64,000 nucleotides of DNA from an uncultured Selenomonadales bacterium (GCA_900315345.1 OMYP01000013.1:34496-98495), one strand, 5' to 3'; counted from the stretch's first letter, positions 18,271-27,170 are shown. A program made the numbers and translations. The notes: a model not told the origin generated them from the letters alone.

Positions 18271-18903
18271 ATGCTGCGAAAATACCTTGTGGAACTGAAT
18301 AAAATAGAGGTCCTTTCCCTTGAGGAAGAAAGGCTGCTTTGGAAACAGGAAAAGGAAGGGGACGAAGAAGCCCATCAGAAACTGATATATGCCTACCAGC
18401 CTCTTGTATTTAAAACTGCCATGCAGTTTCATATGCCCGAGGATATCCTTATGGAGCTGATACAGGAGGGAACGGTTGGCCTTCTGGAAGCATCCGAAAC
18501 CTATGATTACACAAAAGGTGTTGCTTTCAGTCTTTTTGCCGTACACCGGATCCGCGGCCGGATGTGCGATTTTCTGAAGCGGGAATTTTCATCCAACTGT
18601 ATATCGCTGGACAGGGAAAATGAAGACGGATGGAGCCTGGCTGAACTTGTACCCAGCCAGCAGCTCAGGCCGGACGAAGTAGCGGAACGTCATGCGGTAA
18701 CGGACCGGGTGACCCGGGCGGTCAACCGGCTTCCGGTAAAAGAAAAAAAGGTTCTGGAAGGAATCTTTTTGGAAAACAAAACACCTGCCGTCCTTGCAGA
18801 GGATATCCATGTGACTACCAATCATGTCTACCGGCTGGAAAAACAGGGTGTCCGCAGGGTGCGGGGGATGTTGTCACGCTTTATGAAAGATTTTAAAAGA
18901 TAA
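18271..18903 (+). CDS. Sigma-70 family RNA polymerase sigma factor
   Basis: A 210-aa sigma factor with region 2 (about 30-115; LIYAYQPLVFKTAMQF, LIQEGTVGLLEASETYDY and FSLFAVHRIRGRMCDFLKRE) and region 4 (about 150-205; VTDRVTRAVNRLPVKEKKVL plus a helix-turn-helix). Region 1.1 and much of region 3 are missing, so it is an alternative factor resembling sporulation or SigH-like types. The gap to tamB is 17 bp, hence co-transcription. A gene for a single-pass membrane protein follows and could be a partner. A role in controlling envelope genes is inference from location. Confidence 0.88.
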   Translation: MLRKYLVELNKIEVLSLEEERLLWKQEKEGDEEAHQKLIYAYQPLVFKTAMQFHMPEDILMELIQEGTVGLLEASETYDYTKGVAFSLFAVHRIRGRMCDFLKREFSSNCISLDRENEDGWSLAELVPSQQLRPDEVAERHAVTDRVTRAVNRLPVKEKKVLEGIFLENKTPAVLAEDIHVTTNHVYRLEKQGVRRVRGMLSRFMKDFKR

Positions 18904-18987
18904 ATAGTCATGTTCAATATAAAACAAAAGAAAAGATAAAATAATCGGATAAAATTATTAAATTTTGAAAGAATTTCAGAAGAAAAT

Positions 18988-19016
18988 TTGCCAAAATAAA
19001 TCGGATTATATATAAT
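18988..19016 (+). promoter_or_regulatory. Promoter TTGCCA-N17-TATAAT ahead of the bamA region
   Basis: TTGCCA (18988-18993), 17-nt spacer, TATAAT (19011-19016), 29 bp before ATG 19045. Third exact instance of this promoter form in the window. Confidence 0.8.
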
Positions 19017-19044
19017 CATATGTAGGTTTTGGAGGTGAAGCATT

Positions 19045-19587
19045 ATGATGCGGAAACAGTCTCTCTGTTCCCGTATCCGGAATGCCCGTGCAAGCCTGGA
19101 TAATGCAGAGCGCAGCTTTCGCAGCAACCAGGATGTCAGAGGTGAACTGGATTTGATGCTGGCCGAAGCAGAATTGGAAAATCTGCGGCAAAAACGTTCA
19201 GGATGGATTTCCTGGACGAGACATACGTTGGCTCTCTTCCTTGCCGTACTGATCCTTGCGGCCGGAGGACTGGGCTGGTGGTGGGCATCTTCCTACGGAG
19301 GCAACACGACGAATGCTGCCGGGTTGCAAGGACCGGTGACAGAAACGGAAAGAAACAGTACCGTTGCTGAAAATGCAGTAAGCCGGCCGGAACCCTTGCA
19401 GGAACGAAAAGCATCGCCTGTTGCCAGGGTGGTCAGGGCAGAAGTACAGGAAAAATCTTCTGAAACCGAAAGTATGCCTTCAAAAGTACAGGGAACGAAA
19501 ACGGGGGGCGGCAGCCTTCAGCTTTCTTCCGGTCAGATGCGTCAGCTGATCCGTTCCGGTAAGCAGGAACTGGGGAATATAAGATAG
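19045..19587 (+). CDS. Single-pass membrane protein of unknown function
   Basis: An unrecognised 180-aa protein. Residues 1-50 form a charged helical, presumably cytoplasmic part. One hydrophobic segment rich in Leu, Ala, Gly and Trp spans about 57-80, and the rest is a low-complexity, Thr/Ser/Glu-rich and probably disordered periplasmic tail. TTTGGAGGTG precedes the ATG. The type (short cytoplasmic domain, one TM, flexible periplasmic tail) and location directly after a sigma factor gene would fit an anti-sigma factor, but no zinc-binding anti-sigma motif is visible. It lies 26 bp before bamA. Confidence 0.7.
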   Translation: MMRKQSLCSRIRNARASLDNAERSFRSNQDVRGELDLMLAEAELENLRQKRSGWISWTRHTLALFLAVLILAAGGLGWWWASSYGGNTTNAAGLQGPVTETERNSTVAENAVSRPEPLQERKASPVARVVRAEVQEKSSETESMPSKVQGTKTGGGSLQLSSGQMRQLIRSGKQELGNIR

Positions 19588-19613
19588 ATTTTACAGGGAG
19601 GTTTATTTATACC

Positions 19614-21578
19614 ATGAAATATGTTTTAGCAAAACAGGTAACAATCGGGCTGCTGGCTTCGGTTATGGTGGCCGGTCCGGTTTTTGCGGAAACCACTACG
19701 ACCGTATCCGACTCTATCAGTATGAAAAAGAAGCCGTCTGTGACCAGTGAGAAAAAGGATGGGATTCCGGGAGTGCAGGATCAGGGATCTGCCTCACCCA
19801 CACCGAACCGGTTGAACCTGCCTCCCCGGGAAGCTCCGACTCCCGGACAGGGAATCGGGGTCTCCGCTGAAGAACAGCAGGAAATTGCTCCCTATTTCAA
19901 CCAGATCCTGACCAAGGTAAGTATTGAGGGGAACGAGGAGATTCCATCTGAAGAGATCCATAAGGTGCTGGTCAGCAAACCTGGTCTTCCCTTAACGGAA
20001 GAAGATGTTACCCGGGATCTGCAGGCCATTTATGCCATGGGCTGGTTTTATGACCTGAGCCCGTCTTTCCAGCTTGTTCCGGAAGGGGTGCAGGTAACCT
20101 ATCATGTGAGGGAAAACCCGAAATTTGATCATCTGGAAGTGGAAGGAAATTCGAAACTGTCCACAGAGAAGATCCGCCAGATTGTAAGCCTGCCTAAAGG
20201 CAAGATGATCAATATCCGGGAATCCACCAGAAAACTGAATTTTGTGGAAGAGCAGTATAAGCGGGACGGTTATATTCTGGCCCGTATAACCGACGTGAAC
20301 CTCCATCCCGACGGTACCCTGGCCGTACGGATCAATGAAGGCATTGTTGAAGACTTTAAAGTAAAGGGAAATGTGAAAACAAAAGATAAGGTCATTTTGC
20401 GGGAGATCCGCCTGAAAAAGGGCGAACCCTTTAATTCGACCCTGGCCCGCCGCTCCCTGAACAGGATTCAGAATCTGGGCTTTTTTGAAGACGTTAACAT
20501 GAAACTGAATCCGGGCCGGGAACCCAATGCGGTGGAAATGGAAATTACCGTTGCGGAAATGAATACCGGCACCTTTGGTATCGGTGCCGGATACAGCGAT
20601 GCCGACGGGTTTGTGGGCATGGTTTCTGTAGGCGATAAAAACTTCCGGGGTACAGGTGACAGCATCCAGGTCCGCTGGGAATTTGGCGGCGCTGACAACA
20701 GGAACTATGAATTCAGTTATCGGAAGCCCTGGCTGGATAAAAAAGAAACATCCCTGAACCTGACCCTGTATGATCTGACTAACGAATATGCGGATTATGA
20801 CCGGGAAGGCGATGAAATTGCCCGGTATGACAAGAAGCGCAGAGGGCAGGAAATTACACTGGGACGTCCCCAGGGCGAATTTGTGCGGCATTTCATTACC
20901 TTAAAACACCGTGACGACAAGTATGTGGAAAAAGTTGACGGATACGATAAACAGTACTACGAAGAATGGGGTAATCAGTATTACAAAGAAATGTACGGTA
21001 AAGATACAACCCCGTCCGAACGCCGTAAGGAAAACTTCGGTTCCACAAACAGTATCACCTATTCCCGGGTCTATGATTCCCGTGACAACATCTATGATCC
21101 CCATGCAGGAAAACGTAATTCCTATACCTTTGAATGGGCCGGTCTGGGCGGCGACTTCAAATTTGAAAAGATCAGCGTAAATTACCGGTATTATTTACCC
21201 ATGCAGCGAAACAGAGTGCTGGCCTTTGACCTGGCGGCTGGCTATGCCTGGGGCGATATGCCATTGTCCCAGCGATTTGCGGTAGGCGGCGCCGATACCC
21301 TTCGTGGTTATCGCGACGACCAGTTTAAAGGCAACAGCATGTTGCGGGGTACGGCGGAGTACCGTTTCCCCATCAGGAATAAAGTACAGGGCGTAATTTT
21401 CTATGATTACGGCTATGCATGGGATAAACGTGACCAGAAAAACTTCGATTTTGACCTGATGCAGTCCGGTTACGGTGTAGGTCTGCGAATCAATTCCCCG
21501 TTAGGACCTATCAAGCTTGACTGGGGCAAAGGAAAGCAGAGAAGCCGGTTCCACTTCAGCTTCGGCGGACAGTTCTGA
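19614..21578 (+). CDS. bamA: Outer-membrane protein assembly factor BamA
   Basis: BamA folds and inserts beta-barrel proteins into the outer membrane. The 654-aa protein has a signal peptide (to about residue 25, GPVFA), a linker rich in Pro, then three POTRA domains (about 98-170, 171-247 and 248-325). The five of E. coli are reduced to three, as in other diderm Firmicutes. The C-terminal 16-strand barrel carries the lid-lock motif GADTLRGYRDD near residue 563 and ends in FSFGGQF. It is followed after 5 nt by an unknown OM protein. Confidence 0.97.
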   Translation: MKYVLAKQVTIGLLASVMVAGPVFAETTTTVSDSISMKKKPSVTSEKKDGIPGVQDQGSASPTPNRLNLPPREAPTPGQGIGVSAEEQQEIAPYFNQILTKVSIEGNEEIPSEEIHKVLVSKPGLPLTEEDVTRDLQAIYAMGWFYDLSPSFQLVPEGVQVTYHVRENPKFDHLEVEGNSKLSTEKIRQIVSLPKGKMINIRESTRKLNFVEEQYKRDGYILARITDVNLHPDGTLAVRINEGIVEDFKVKGNVKTKDKVILREIRLKKGEPFNSTLARRSLNRIQNLGFFEDVNMKLNPGREPNAVEMEITVAEMNTGTFGIGAGYSDADGFVGMVSVGDKNFRGTGDSIQVRWEFGGADNRNYEFSYRKPWLDKKETSLNLTLYDLTNEYADYDREGDEIARYDKKRRGQEITLGRPQGEFVRHFITLKHRDDKYVEKVDGYDKQYYEEWGNQYYKEMYGKDTTPSERRKENFGSTNSITYSRVYDSRDNIYDPHAGKRNSYTFEWAGLGGDFKFEKISVNYRYYLPMQRNRVLAFDLAAGYAWGDMPLSQRFAVGGADTLRGYRDDQFKGNSMLRGTAEYRFPIRNKVQGVIFYDYGYAWDKRDQKNFDFDLMQSGYGVGLRINSPLGPIKLDWGKGKQRSRFHFSFGGQF

Positions 21579-21583
21579 TTGTG

Positions 21584-22861
21584 ATGAAAGCAATAACCGC
21601 TGTGCTGCTGGCGTGCCTGTTTTGGACGGGAAGCGTCCTTGCGGCACCGGTAACAAAGGTTGAAGTGCAGATCAGGGATGAAAACGGAAAGACAAGCCCG
21701 GTCCTTCTCCACAAAATGGAAGACAGTATGCGGGTGGTGGCTGCGCAGCTGTTTAATGGCCGGGATTCCGGGAAGATCCTCGGGGCGGCGCCGGATTACG
21801 AACGGCTGCTGGCAGAAATTGCCGACCGTGTGATCACCGGGTACCAGACTGACAAAGTAACCCTTAGGGCAGACCCGGATCCGGAAGGGAAAACTGTGTT
21901 GCTGTCGTTTTTTGTGGCGCCCTGGGCACAGACTGTACAGGACGCAGATGTGGATATCCAGTTTTCCGGCGTCAGTTCCTTTGCAGCTGCTGCTTTACGG
22001 GAAAAAGTGCCGGATCTGCAAACACAGCTTCAGGAGACCATTAAGGGTGCGTCCCTGGATGCTGCCGACTGGGCCGGAGGCGTGCTGCGGGGACAGGTCA
22101 AAAACTGTGTAGAAGGATCTTTGCCTGATTTCAAGGCAGCGGTGGACCTGACCACGAAAAACGGGAACGCATCAGTCCAGGTTATCATCTATCCGGTAGG
22201 GGAACTGGTCCGTAACGTGCAGTACAGCATGATTTCCCGATCCCTGCCGAACATCCTGCTGATGAAACTGAAATACAAATATGCGGACAAGGCCAAATCC
22301 CTTCAGGGACTGCCGGTTTCTTATTTAAAAGAAAACAGGGATATCCTGGCACGCCGGCTGCTGGAGGAACTTGCGGAAGAACCCCAGGTCCGTAGGCATC
22401 ATCTTATCCCCCGGGTTACGATCCATCCCGGTCCGGAAACACAGGTGGATATTTTTCTGGAATCCAATGAATATAAAATATGGTTTGAGGGATATGCCGA
22501 TATCGGCAGAGACGACCACAACCTGTCCGGACGGGCCCATCTTGGAAAATTCATTTCCCGGAGAGACGAGATTTTCGGGGAAGCGGGTATAGACCTGAAA
22601 GATGTCCGCTGGGATTTCAGCGGCGGTTATGCGTTCCATTACGGAAAATCCACATTATCCTATATGTACAGGGTACCGTCGGATTCCCATGTAATCAGGG
22701 CTGAATACGATTTCACACCCAAATGGCGTCTGCGGTACGAGCATTTCGGGGATACAGGGGATAATGAATATGCCATCCGTTACCGCATCCATGAATTTCT
22801 CAGCGGGGAATATGTTTATTCCACGGAAAAATCCTATTTCCGTATTGTGGGAAATCTGTGA
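21584..22861 (+). CDS. Exported protein with predicted C-terminal barrel, bamA-linked
   Basis: A 425-aa protein I do not recognise. It has a signal peptide (to about residue 20, SVLA), a mixed alpha/beta region (about 25-275), then about 150 residues of alternating strands (YKIWFEGYADIGRD, WDFSGGYAFHYG, KWRLRYEHFGD, GEYVYSTEKSYFRIVGNL) that look like a small outer-membrane barrel. ATG 21584 is preferred to the GTG one codon earlier. Being 5 nt behind bamA and upstream of the OmpH chaperones, it probably works in OM biogenesis. Confidence 0.75.
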   Translation: MKAITAVLLACLFWTGSVLAAPVTKVEVQIRDENGKTSPVLLHKMEDSMRVVAAQLFNGRDSGKILGAAPDYERLLAEIADRVITGYQTDKVTLRADPDPEGKTVLLSFFVAPWAQTVQDADVDIQFSGVSSFAAAALREKVPDLQTQLQETIKGASLDAADWAGGVLRGQVKNCVEGSLPDFKAAVDLTTKNGNASVQVIIYPVGELVRNVQYSMISRSLPNILLMKLKYKYADKAKSLQGLPVSYLKENRDILARRLLEELAEEPQVRRHHLIPRVTIHPGPETQVDIFLESNEYKIWFEGYADIGRDDHNLSGRAHLGKFISRRDEIFGEAGIDLKDVRWDFSGGYAFHYGKSTLSYMYRVPSDSHVIRAEYDFTPKWRLRYEHFGDTGDNEYAIRYRIHEFLSGEYVYSTEKSYFRIVGNL

Positions 22862-22878
22862 ATTTATTTACTGTAATA

Positions 22879-22907
22879 TTGAAAGTGCCGGTTGAGGCTG
22901 GTATAAT
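22879..22907 (+). promoter_or_regulatory. Promoter for the ompH-like genes
   Basis: TTGAAA (22879-22884), 17-nt spacer, TATAAT (22902-22907). Downstream, 22914-22952 forms an imperfect hairpin (ACAAAC/GTTTGT ends) and GTGAAAG/CTTTCAC flanks a GC-rich stretch at about 22955-23002; both would lie in the mRNA leader. Confidence 0.7.
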
Positions 22908-23042
22908 AAATAAACAAACTTTGCGCAGCGCGTATCTTCGCGGTGCGTTTGTAAGTGAAAGGCCGGATGGTAAGCCGATGGGGCCGCCCCCGGAACTTTC
23001 ACAGGAAAATATTATATACAAAGAAGGCAGGTAATTTCTATT

Positions 23043-23534
23043 ATGATGGAAAAATTGCGTAACCCGAAAAATGTAAAAACCATTTCACTGATCGTTGCCG
23101 CCATTTTCGTAATCGGCTGCTTCACCCTGGCTATGAGCGTCGGCGGCTTCGGCAGCGGCGTGGCGTCTGCGGCAGCCAGTGAATCGGCTGTAGGCGTGGT
23201 CAATTATCAGGTGCTGGTTTCCCAGTCTCCCAAACTGGAGCAGGTTCGTTCTGAAATGCAGCAGGCAATTGCCGAGACACGAAGAGAATTTGACAGCAAG
23301 AGCCAGGACCTGAATGACGATGATAAAGAACGGTATTACAAACAGCTGCAGGAACGCCTTGGTAACAAAGAAAAAGACCTGATGGATCCGTTGCTGAATG
23401 AAATCAACGAAGTAATTAAAAAAATTGCAGAGAAAAAGGGCTTAAAGGTAGTTGTGGACAAATCTACCGTGGTTTACGGCGGTACGGATATTACCGATGA
23501 AGTTGCCAAAGCACTGCAGAATCCGAAGAAATAA
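23043..23534 (+). CDS. OmpH/Skp-family periplasmic chaperone
   Basis: A 163-aa protein with an N-terminal hydrophobic export or anchor segment (about 13-37). Next come VGVVNYQVLVSQSPKLEQVR, the typical OmpH start, a helical hairpin (about 70-130) and the C-terminal VVVDKSTVVYGGTDITDEV motif. Skp proteins are trimers that hold unfolded OM proteins on the way to BamA. It is the first of three related genes (also 23592 and 24646) located after bamA. A hairpin with T-tract follows, which may lower expression of the next gene. Confidence 0.9.
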   Translation: MMEKLRNPKNVKTISLIVAAIFVIGCFTLAMSVGGFGSGVASAAASESAVGVVNYQVLVSQSPKLEQVRSEMQQAIAETRREFDSKSQDLNDDDKERYYKQLQERLGNKEKDLMDPLLNEINEVIKKIAEKKGLKVVVDKSTVVYGGTDITDEVAKALQNPKK

Positions 23535-23542
23535 TCCAGTAT

Positions 23543-23573
23543 AAAATGAGGCTCTGCAGGAGCCTCATTTTCC
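23543..23573 (+). terminator. Terminator/attenuator between ompH copies
   Basis: AAATGAGGCT pairs with AGCCTCATTT around CTGCAGG, followed by T-rich sequence; 19 bp before the next gene. Confidence 0.7.
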
Positions 23574-23591
23574 ATTGCTGAAGGAGGAAAT

Positions 23592-24575
23592 ATGATACGC
23601 TGGCTGCTGATCGTTGTCACAGGTTTGGCGCTTCTGTTTTCCGCCTGCGGCAAAATGGGAAGCGGAGAAAAAATAGCAGTTGTAAACTGGGATAAAGCAT
23701 TGGAGAATCATCCCCAATATGCCAGTTTACAGAGGTTGAAAGACGAATATAACCTGTTGCTGGATAAGCGAAGGGAGCAGGAGATAATCGGGAAGACCCA
23801 GATCAGCGGTCTTGCAAAGCTGCATCAGCTGAAGCGGAGCAGCAAGCAGAATTTCCTGTCTGCGGATTTTATGACCCGGATGGCGGAAAAGCAGGCCGTT
23901 GAGCAGGAAAAGCTGAAACAACTAAGTGGGCAGCTTGCCGATGAAGTGGATAAAGAGCTGGCGGAAGAAGAAAAAAAGCTGGAATCCAATTATCAGCTCC
24001 GTCTGTTTAATCTGCGACTGAAACTGGATACGGTCCGTATGATGCCGGAGGCACGGAAACAACTGGAGGCTGAACTGAAAGAAGTCCAGGCAGCCAGGGA
24101 CCGGGACCGTATGATCCTGATGCAGCATAAGATCGGACTGGTGAACCAGCGGATGGAGCCCCACCTGGCAGCTATGCGGCAGCGGATGGACGCCTATGCA
24201 AAACAGCTTCAGATGCAGATGATGGAAAGCATGAGGCAGAGCGCCGAAAAAGATACTTCTGCATTGCAGAAAGCACCGACGGCGCTGAAAGACCTGCTGG
24301 GGACCGTGGACCAGGAACTGGATCAGCGGCAGCAGGAAATAGAAACACTGGAAACATCATTGAAGAAAGATATGGAAAGCATCGTTGCCAAGCTGGCGAA
24401 ACAGCGGGGATATACCGTTATATTCCATAAATACCGTACCAATGTTTCTGCCGATGATATTACCGGCGACGTGATTGCAGGGGTTAAATCCCTGGCGGTC
24501 AGGAAGAAGGCAGCCGAGGCTTTGTCCAAAAAGGTTCCGGCTAAGACCCGGCCTGAACAGGAAAATAAAAAATAA
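23592..24575 (+). CDS. OmpH/Skp-like lipoprotein with extended coiled coil
   Basis: A 327-aa protein with a lipoprotein signal (LLFSAC, predicted lipidated Cys at about residue 19). It begins like OmpH (IAVVNWDKALENHPQYASLQ) and ends like it (YTVIFHKYRTNVSADDITGDV). Between these lie about 200 residues of charged helix, roughly twice the usual Skp arm. I infer an enlarged Skp-type chaperone or scaffold tethered to a membrane by lipid. AAGGAGG precedes the ATG. Confidence 0.8.
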   Translation: MIRWLLIVVTGLALLFSACGKMGSGEKIAVVNWDKALENHPQYASLQRLKDEYNLLLDKRREQEIIGKTQISGLAKLHQLKRSSKQNFLSADFMTRMAEKQAVEQEKLKQLSGQLADEVDKELAEEEKKLESNYQLRLFNLRLKLDTVRMMPEARKQLEAELKEVQAARDRDRMILMQHKIGLVNQRMEPHLAAMRQRMDAYAKQLQMQMMESMRQSAEKDTSALQKAPTALKDLLGTVDQELDQRQQEIETLETSLKKDMESIVAKLAKQRGYTVIFHKYRTNVSADDITGDVIAGVKSLAVRKKAAEALSKKVPAKTRPEQENKK

Positions 24576-24645
24576 TTTTAATACATTGATATTGGCACAT
24601 TGAATACAACAAAATTGAGATAAATTCAGGAGGATGAATAAACAA

Positions 24646-25059
24646 ATGAAATTGAAAAAGACAGCAGCTTGCCTTATGATTGCCTGCGCCCTGCTTGCCT
24701 GCGGCTGCAGCGGAAGGAATGCTGCGTTCGGCGTGGTAGATATTAAAAAAGTGGAAGCGGAAGCACCGGCAGTTAAGACCATAAAAGAAGACCTGCAGAA
24801 GAAAGCAAAAGAACTTCAGGATCAGATGCAGAAAGAGACCGAGGGAAAGAGCCGGGAAGAAGCCGAAAAGATCGTCAACGACAAACGGGCCCAGATGCAG
24901 GTGGCTTCTTCCGAAGCACAGAATAAGTTAAAGGCGAGCCTGGATACTGCTCTGGCTGAAGTTTCCAAAGAAAAGAACCTGGGGGCTGTGCTGATAAAGG
25001 ATGCGGTTCCGGCCGGCGGCGTAGATATAACAGATGAAGTAATAAAGAAGATGAAATAA
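24646..25059 (+). CDS. OmpH/Skp-like lipoprotein (short)
   Basis: I choose ATG 24646 because AGGAGG abuts the upstream ATG at 24634 with no spacing, while it is 12 nt from 24646. The 137-aa product has a lipoprotein signal ending LLACGC, an OmpH-like start (FGVVDIKKVEAEAPAVKTI), a helical arm and the C-terminal GGVDITDEV motif shared with the gene at 23043. Third member of the tandem OmpH set; probably a lipid-anchored periplasmic chaperone. Confidence 0.85.
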   Translation: MKLKKTAACLMIACALLACGCSGRNAAFGVVDIKKVEAEAPAVKTIKEDLQKKAKELQDQMQKETEGKSREEAEKIVNDKRAQMQVASSEAQNKLKASLDTALAEVSKEKNLGAVLIKDAVPAGGVDITDEVIKKMK

Positions 25060-25084
25060 TCAGATGTTCCTTAAGTAACTGACC

Positions 25085-25124
25085 CACGGCGGACGGATCA
25101 CGTTCCGTCCGCCGTGTTCCTGTT
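25085..25124 (+). terminator. Rho-independent terminator before lpxD
   Basis: A perfect 12-bp stem, CACGGCGGACGG/CCGTCCGCCGTG, with an 8-nt loop, then TTCCTGTTT. Confidence 0.75.
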
Positions 25125-25181
25125 TAGGGGACAGGTCAGGGATAAGGGCCGTCTGGATATAAGACCGGAAGGAATGAGATT

Positions 25182-26207
25182 ATGGAAAAGACACTGCAGG
25201 AGCTGGCTGCTTTTTTACATGGGACATTGGAAAATGATGATCCGGATATGCGGATCACAGGGGTGAACGGACTGGTGGAAGCCGGTCCTACGGAGATTTC
25301 TTTTGCGATTCCGCCCTATGTGGAGTTCTGCCATAAAAGCCGTGCAGGCGCCATGATCCTTGCTCCCGGGGACAGGTCTCTGGACCGTCCGGTGATTCGT
25401 GTTGAAAATCCGAAACAGGCCTTCGCGGAACTGCTGGAACTGTTCCGTCCCCAGGAAGAGGTAGAGCGGGTCGTCAGTCCTCTTGCCTATGTGGCCGAAG
25501 ATGCAAAACTGGGGAAAAATGTGGCAGTACAGGCCTTTGCCGTAGTGGAATCCGGTGCGGAAATCGGTGACAATACGGTGATATTTTCCCATGCGTATAT
25601 CGGCCGCCATGTTAAAGTGGGCAGCGATTGCATCATCTATCCTAATGTGACCGTAAGGGAAAACTGTATCATCGGGAACCGTGATATCCTGCAGTCGGGC
25701 TGTGTCATCGGCGGGGACGGGTTTGGCTTTGTTACCAATAACGGTAAGCATAATAAAGTTCAGCAGACCGGTAATGTAGTCCTGGGAGATGACGTTGAAG
25801 TAGGTTGCAACTCCTGTATCGACCGGGCAACAGTGGGAAGCACCGTTGTGGGAAATGGCACCAAAATGGATAATCTGGTCCATCTGGGACACAATGACGT
25901 GGTCGGGGAAAACAACCTGTTTGTAGCATTAGTGGGGATCCCCGGCAGTGTAACTATCGGTAATAACAATACCTTTGGCGGCCAGTCTGCTACGGTGGGC
26001 CATATCACAATAGGAAATAACAATACGATGGCCGGACGCTGCGGCGTTATCGGCAATGTGGGAGACGGGCAGATACTTGCCGGATTCCCTCACATGTCCC
26101 ATACGGAATGGCTTCGTCAGGAAGCAAAGCTGCGTAAGATCGGAGACCTGATGAAGACGGTGAAAGAGCTGAAAAAGGAAATCGAGGAATTAAAGAAAAA
26201 CAGATAA
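25182..26207 (+). CDS. lpxD: UDP-3-O-acylglucosamine N-acyltransferase
   Basis: LpxD adds the second fatty acid to UDP-3-O-acyl-GlcN, the third step of lipid A synthesis. The 341-aa protein has the N-terminal uridine-binding domain (GVNGLVEAGPTEISFA near 27) and a left-handed beta-helix of hexapeptide repeats (about 100-305). The likely catalytic histidine is His237 in HLGHND. A C-terminal helix closes the trimer. It opens the lipid A gene run behind a terminator, so it probably has its own promoter; GACCGGAAGG lies before the ATG. Confidence 0.96.
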   Translation: MEKTLQELAAFLHGTLENDDPDMRITGVNGLVEAGPTEISFAIPPYVEFCHKSRAGAMILAPGDRSLDRPVIRVENPKQAFAELLELFRPQEEVERVVSPLAYVAEDAKLGKNVAVQAFAVVESGAEIGDNTVIFSHAYIGRHVKVGSDCIIYPNVTVRENCIIGNRDILQSGCVIGGDGFGFVTNNGKHNKVQQTGNVVLGDDVEVGCNSCIDRATVGSTVVGNGTKMDNLVHLGHNDVVGENNLFVALVGIPGSVTIGNNNTFGGQSATVGHITIGNNNTMAGRCGVIGNVGDGQILAGFPHMSHTEWLRQEAKLRKIGDLMKTVKELKKEIEELKKNR

Positions 26208-26279
26208 AGAGGTTCTGTAAAACGGCTTACGGAAGCTTTACGTAACCGTTTTAACAGTACTTCCGCAAAGGGAGTTTTT

Positions 26280-27170
26280 ATGCTCACTTACTATATAATG
26301 AAGCTGGTCAGCAAGGTCTTCTGCATTCTGCCCTGGCGGGTGGGCCTGGCCTTCGGTAATTGTCTGGGAAGGCTGGGGCTGATGTTTGTGCCGGAATGGC
26401 GCATGCGTATGGCAGCAGCCAATGTGCAGGAATGCCTGGGGGTTTCTCCGGAAGAAGCCAGAAAGATCGCCGATCAGAGCGTGGTCAAATTTGGCCGTAT
26501 GATCATTGAGGTGCTCCGTTTCCCCCTTCTGAATCCGGAGACCATTCAATCTGTGGTGAAAACAGACGGGCTGGAATACCTGGAGGAGGCTTACGCCAAA
26601 GGCAAAGGGGCTCTTATGTGTACTGGCCACTTCGGCAACTGGGAATTGCTGGGGGCGGATGTGGCACTCCACGGATACCCTATGCTGAGTATTGCCAGAA
26701 AACAGAACAACGGGGCCATGGACCGGTTTATCAATGAATACAGGGAAATGGCGGGGCAGAAAGTCGCTTACAACCGGGGAAAAGAAGGTGTTCTGGCCAT
26801 GGGCCGGTATTTAAAGGAGAAACATCTTCTGGGCATCCTTTTTGACCAGGATACCAATGATACCGGCGTGACCATTGACCTTTTTGGGAAAAAAGTCATT
26901 ACGCCCAGCGGGCCTGCCGTATTCAGCCGTACCTTCGGCTGTCCGATCCTGCCTATTTTTATGCACTACGATCCTGACGGCAGCTGCCGGGCTAAAATTT
27001 ATCCGCCTCTGTATGCGGAAAAAACGAAGGATAAAGACAAGGATTTGTTTCAGGTAACGGAAAAGCTAATGGCAATCCTGGAGCAGGAGATCCGCAGCAA
27101 CCCGCCCATGTGGTTCTGGGTGCATGACCGGTGGAAAGACGGTCGTGAACGGTTTAAACCGAAAAAATAA
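26280..27170 (+). CDS. lpxL: Lipid A late acyltransferase (LpxL/HtrB family), copy 1
   Basis: A 296-aa inner-membrane acyltransferase that adds a secondary acyl chain to Kdo-lipid A. The family HX4E catalytic motif is seen as TGHFGNWELLG (about residue 116-126), and an N-terminal hydrophobic segment anchors it. The conserved DQDTNDTGV and PSGPAVFSRT follow. A second, diverged member is at 39476, so this genome can probably add two secondary chains. The 3' end lies 91 bp before lpxC. Confidence 0.93.
   Translation: MLTYYIMKLVSKVFCILPWRVGLAFGNCLGRLGLMFVPEWRMRMAAANVQECLGVSPEEARKIADQSVVKFGRMIIEVLRFPLLNPETIQSVVKTDGLEYLEEAYAKGKGALMCTGHFGNWELLGADVALHGYPMLSIARKQNNGAMDRFINEYREMAGQKVAYNRGKEGVLAMGRYLKEKHLLGILFDQDTNDTGVTIDLFGKKVITPSGPAVFSRTFGCPILPIFMHYDPDGSCRAKIYPPLYAEKTKDKDKDLFQVTEKLMAILEQEIRSNPPMWFWVHDRWKDGRERFKPKK

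Noticed and set aside
24634..24645. ATG 24634 as start of the third OmpH-like gene
   Set aside because: The AGGAGG site touches this ATG, leaving no spacing; ATG 24646 gives normal spacing and a standard lipoprotein signal.
26225..26262. Hairpin AAAACGGCTTA/TAACCGTTTT before the acyltransferase as a terminator
   Set aside because: The stem is imperfect and not followed by a T-run.
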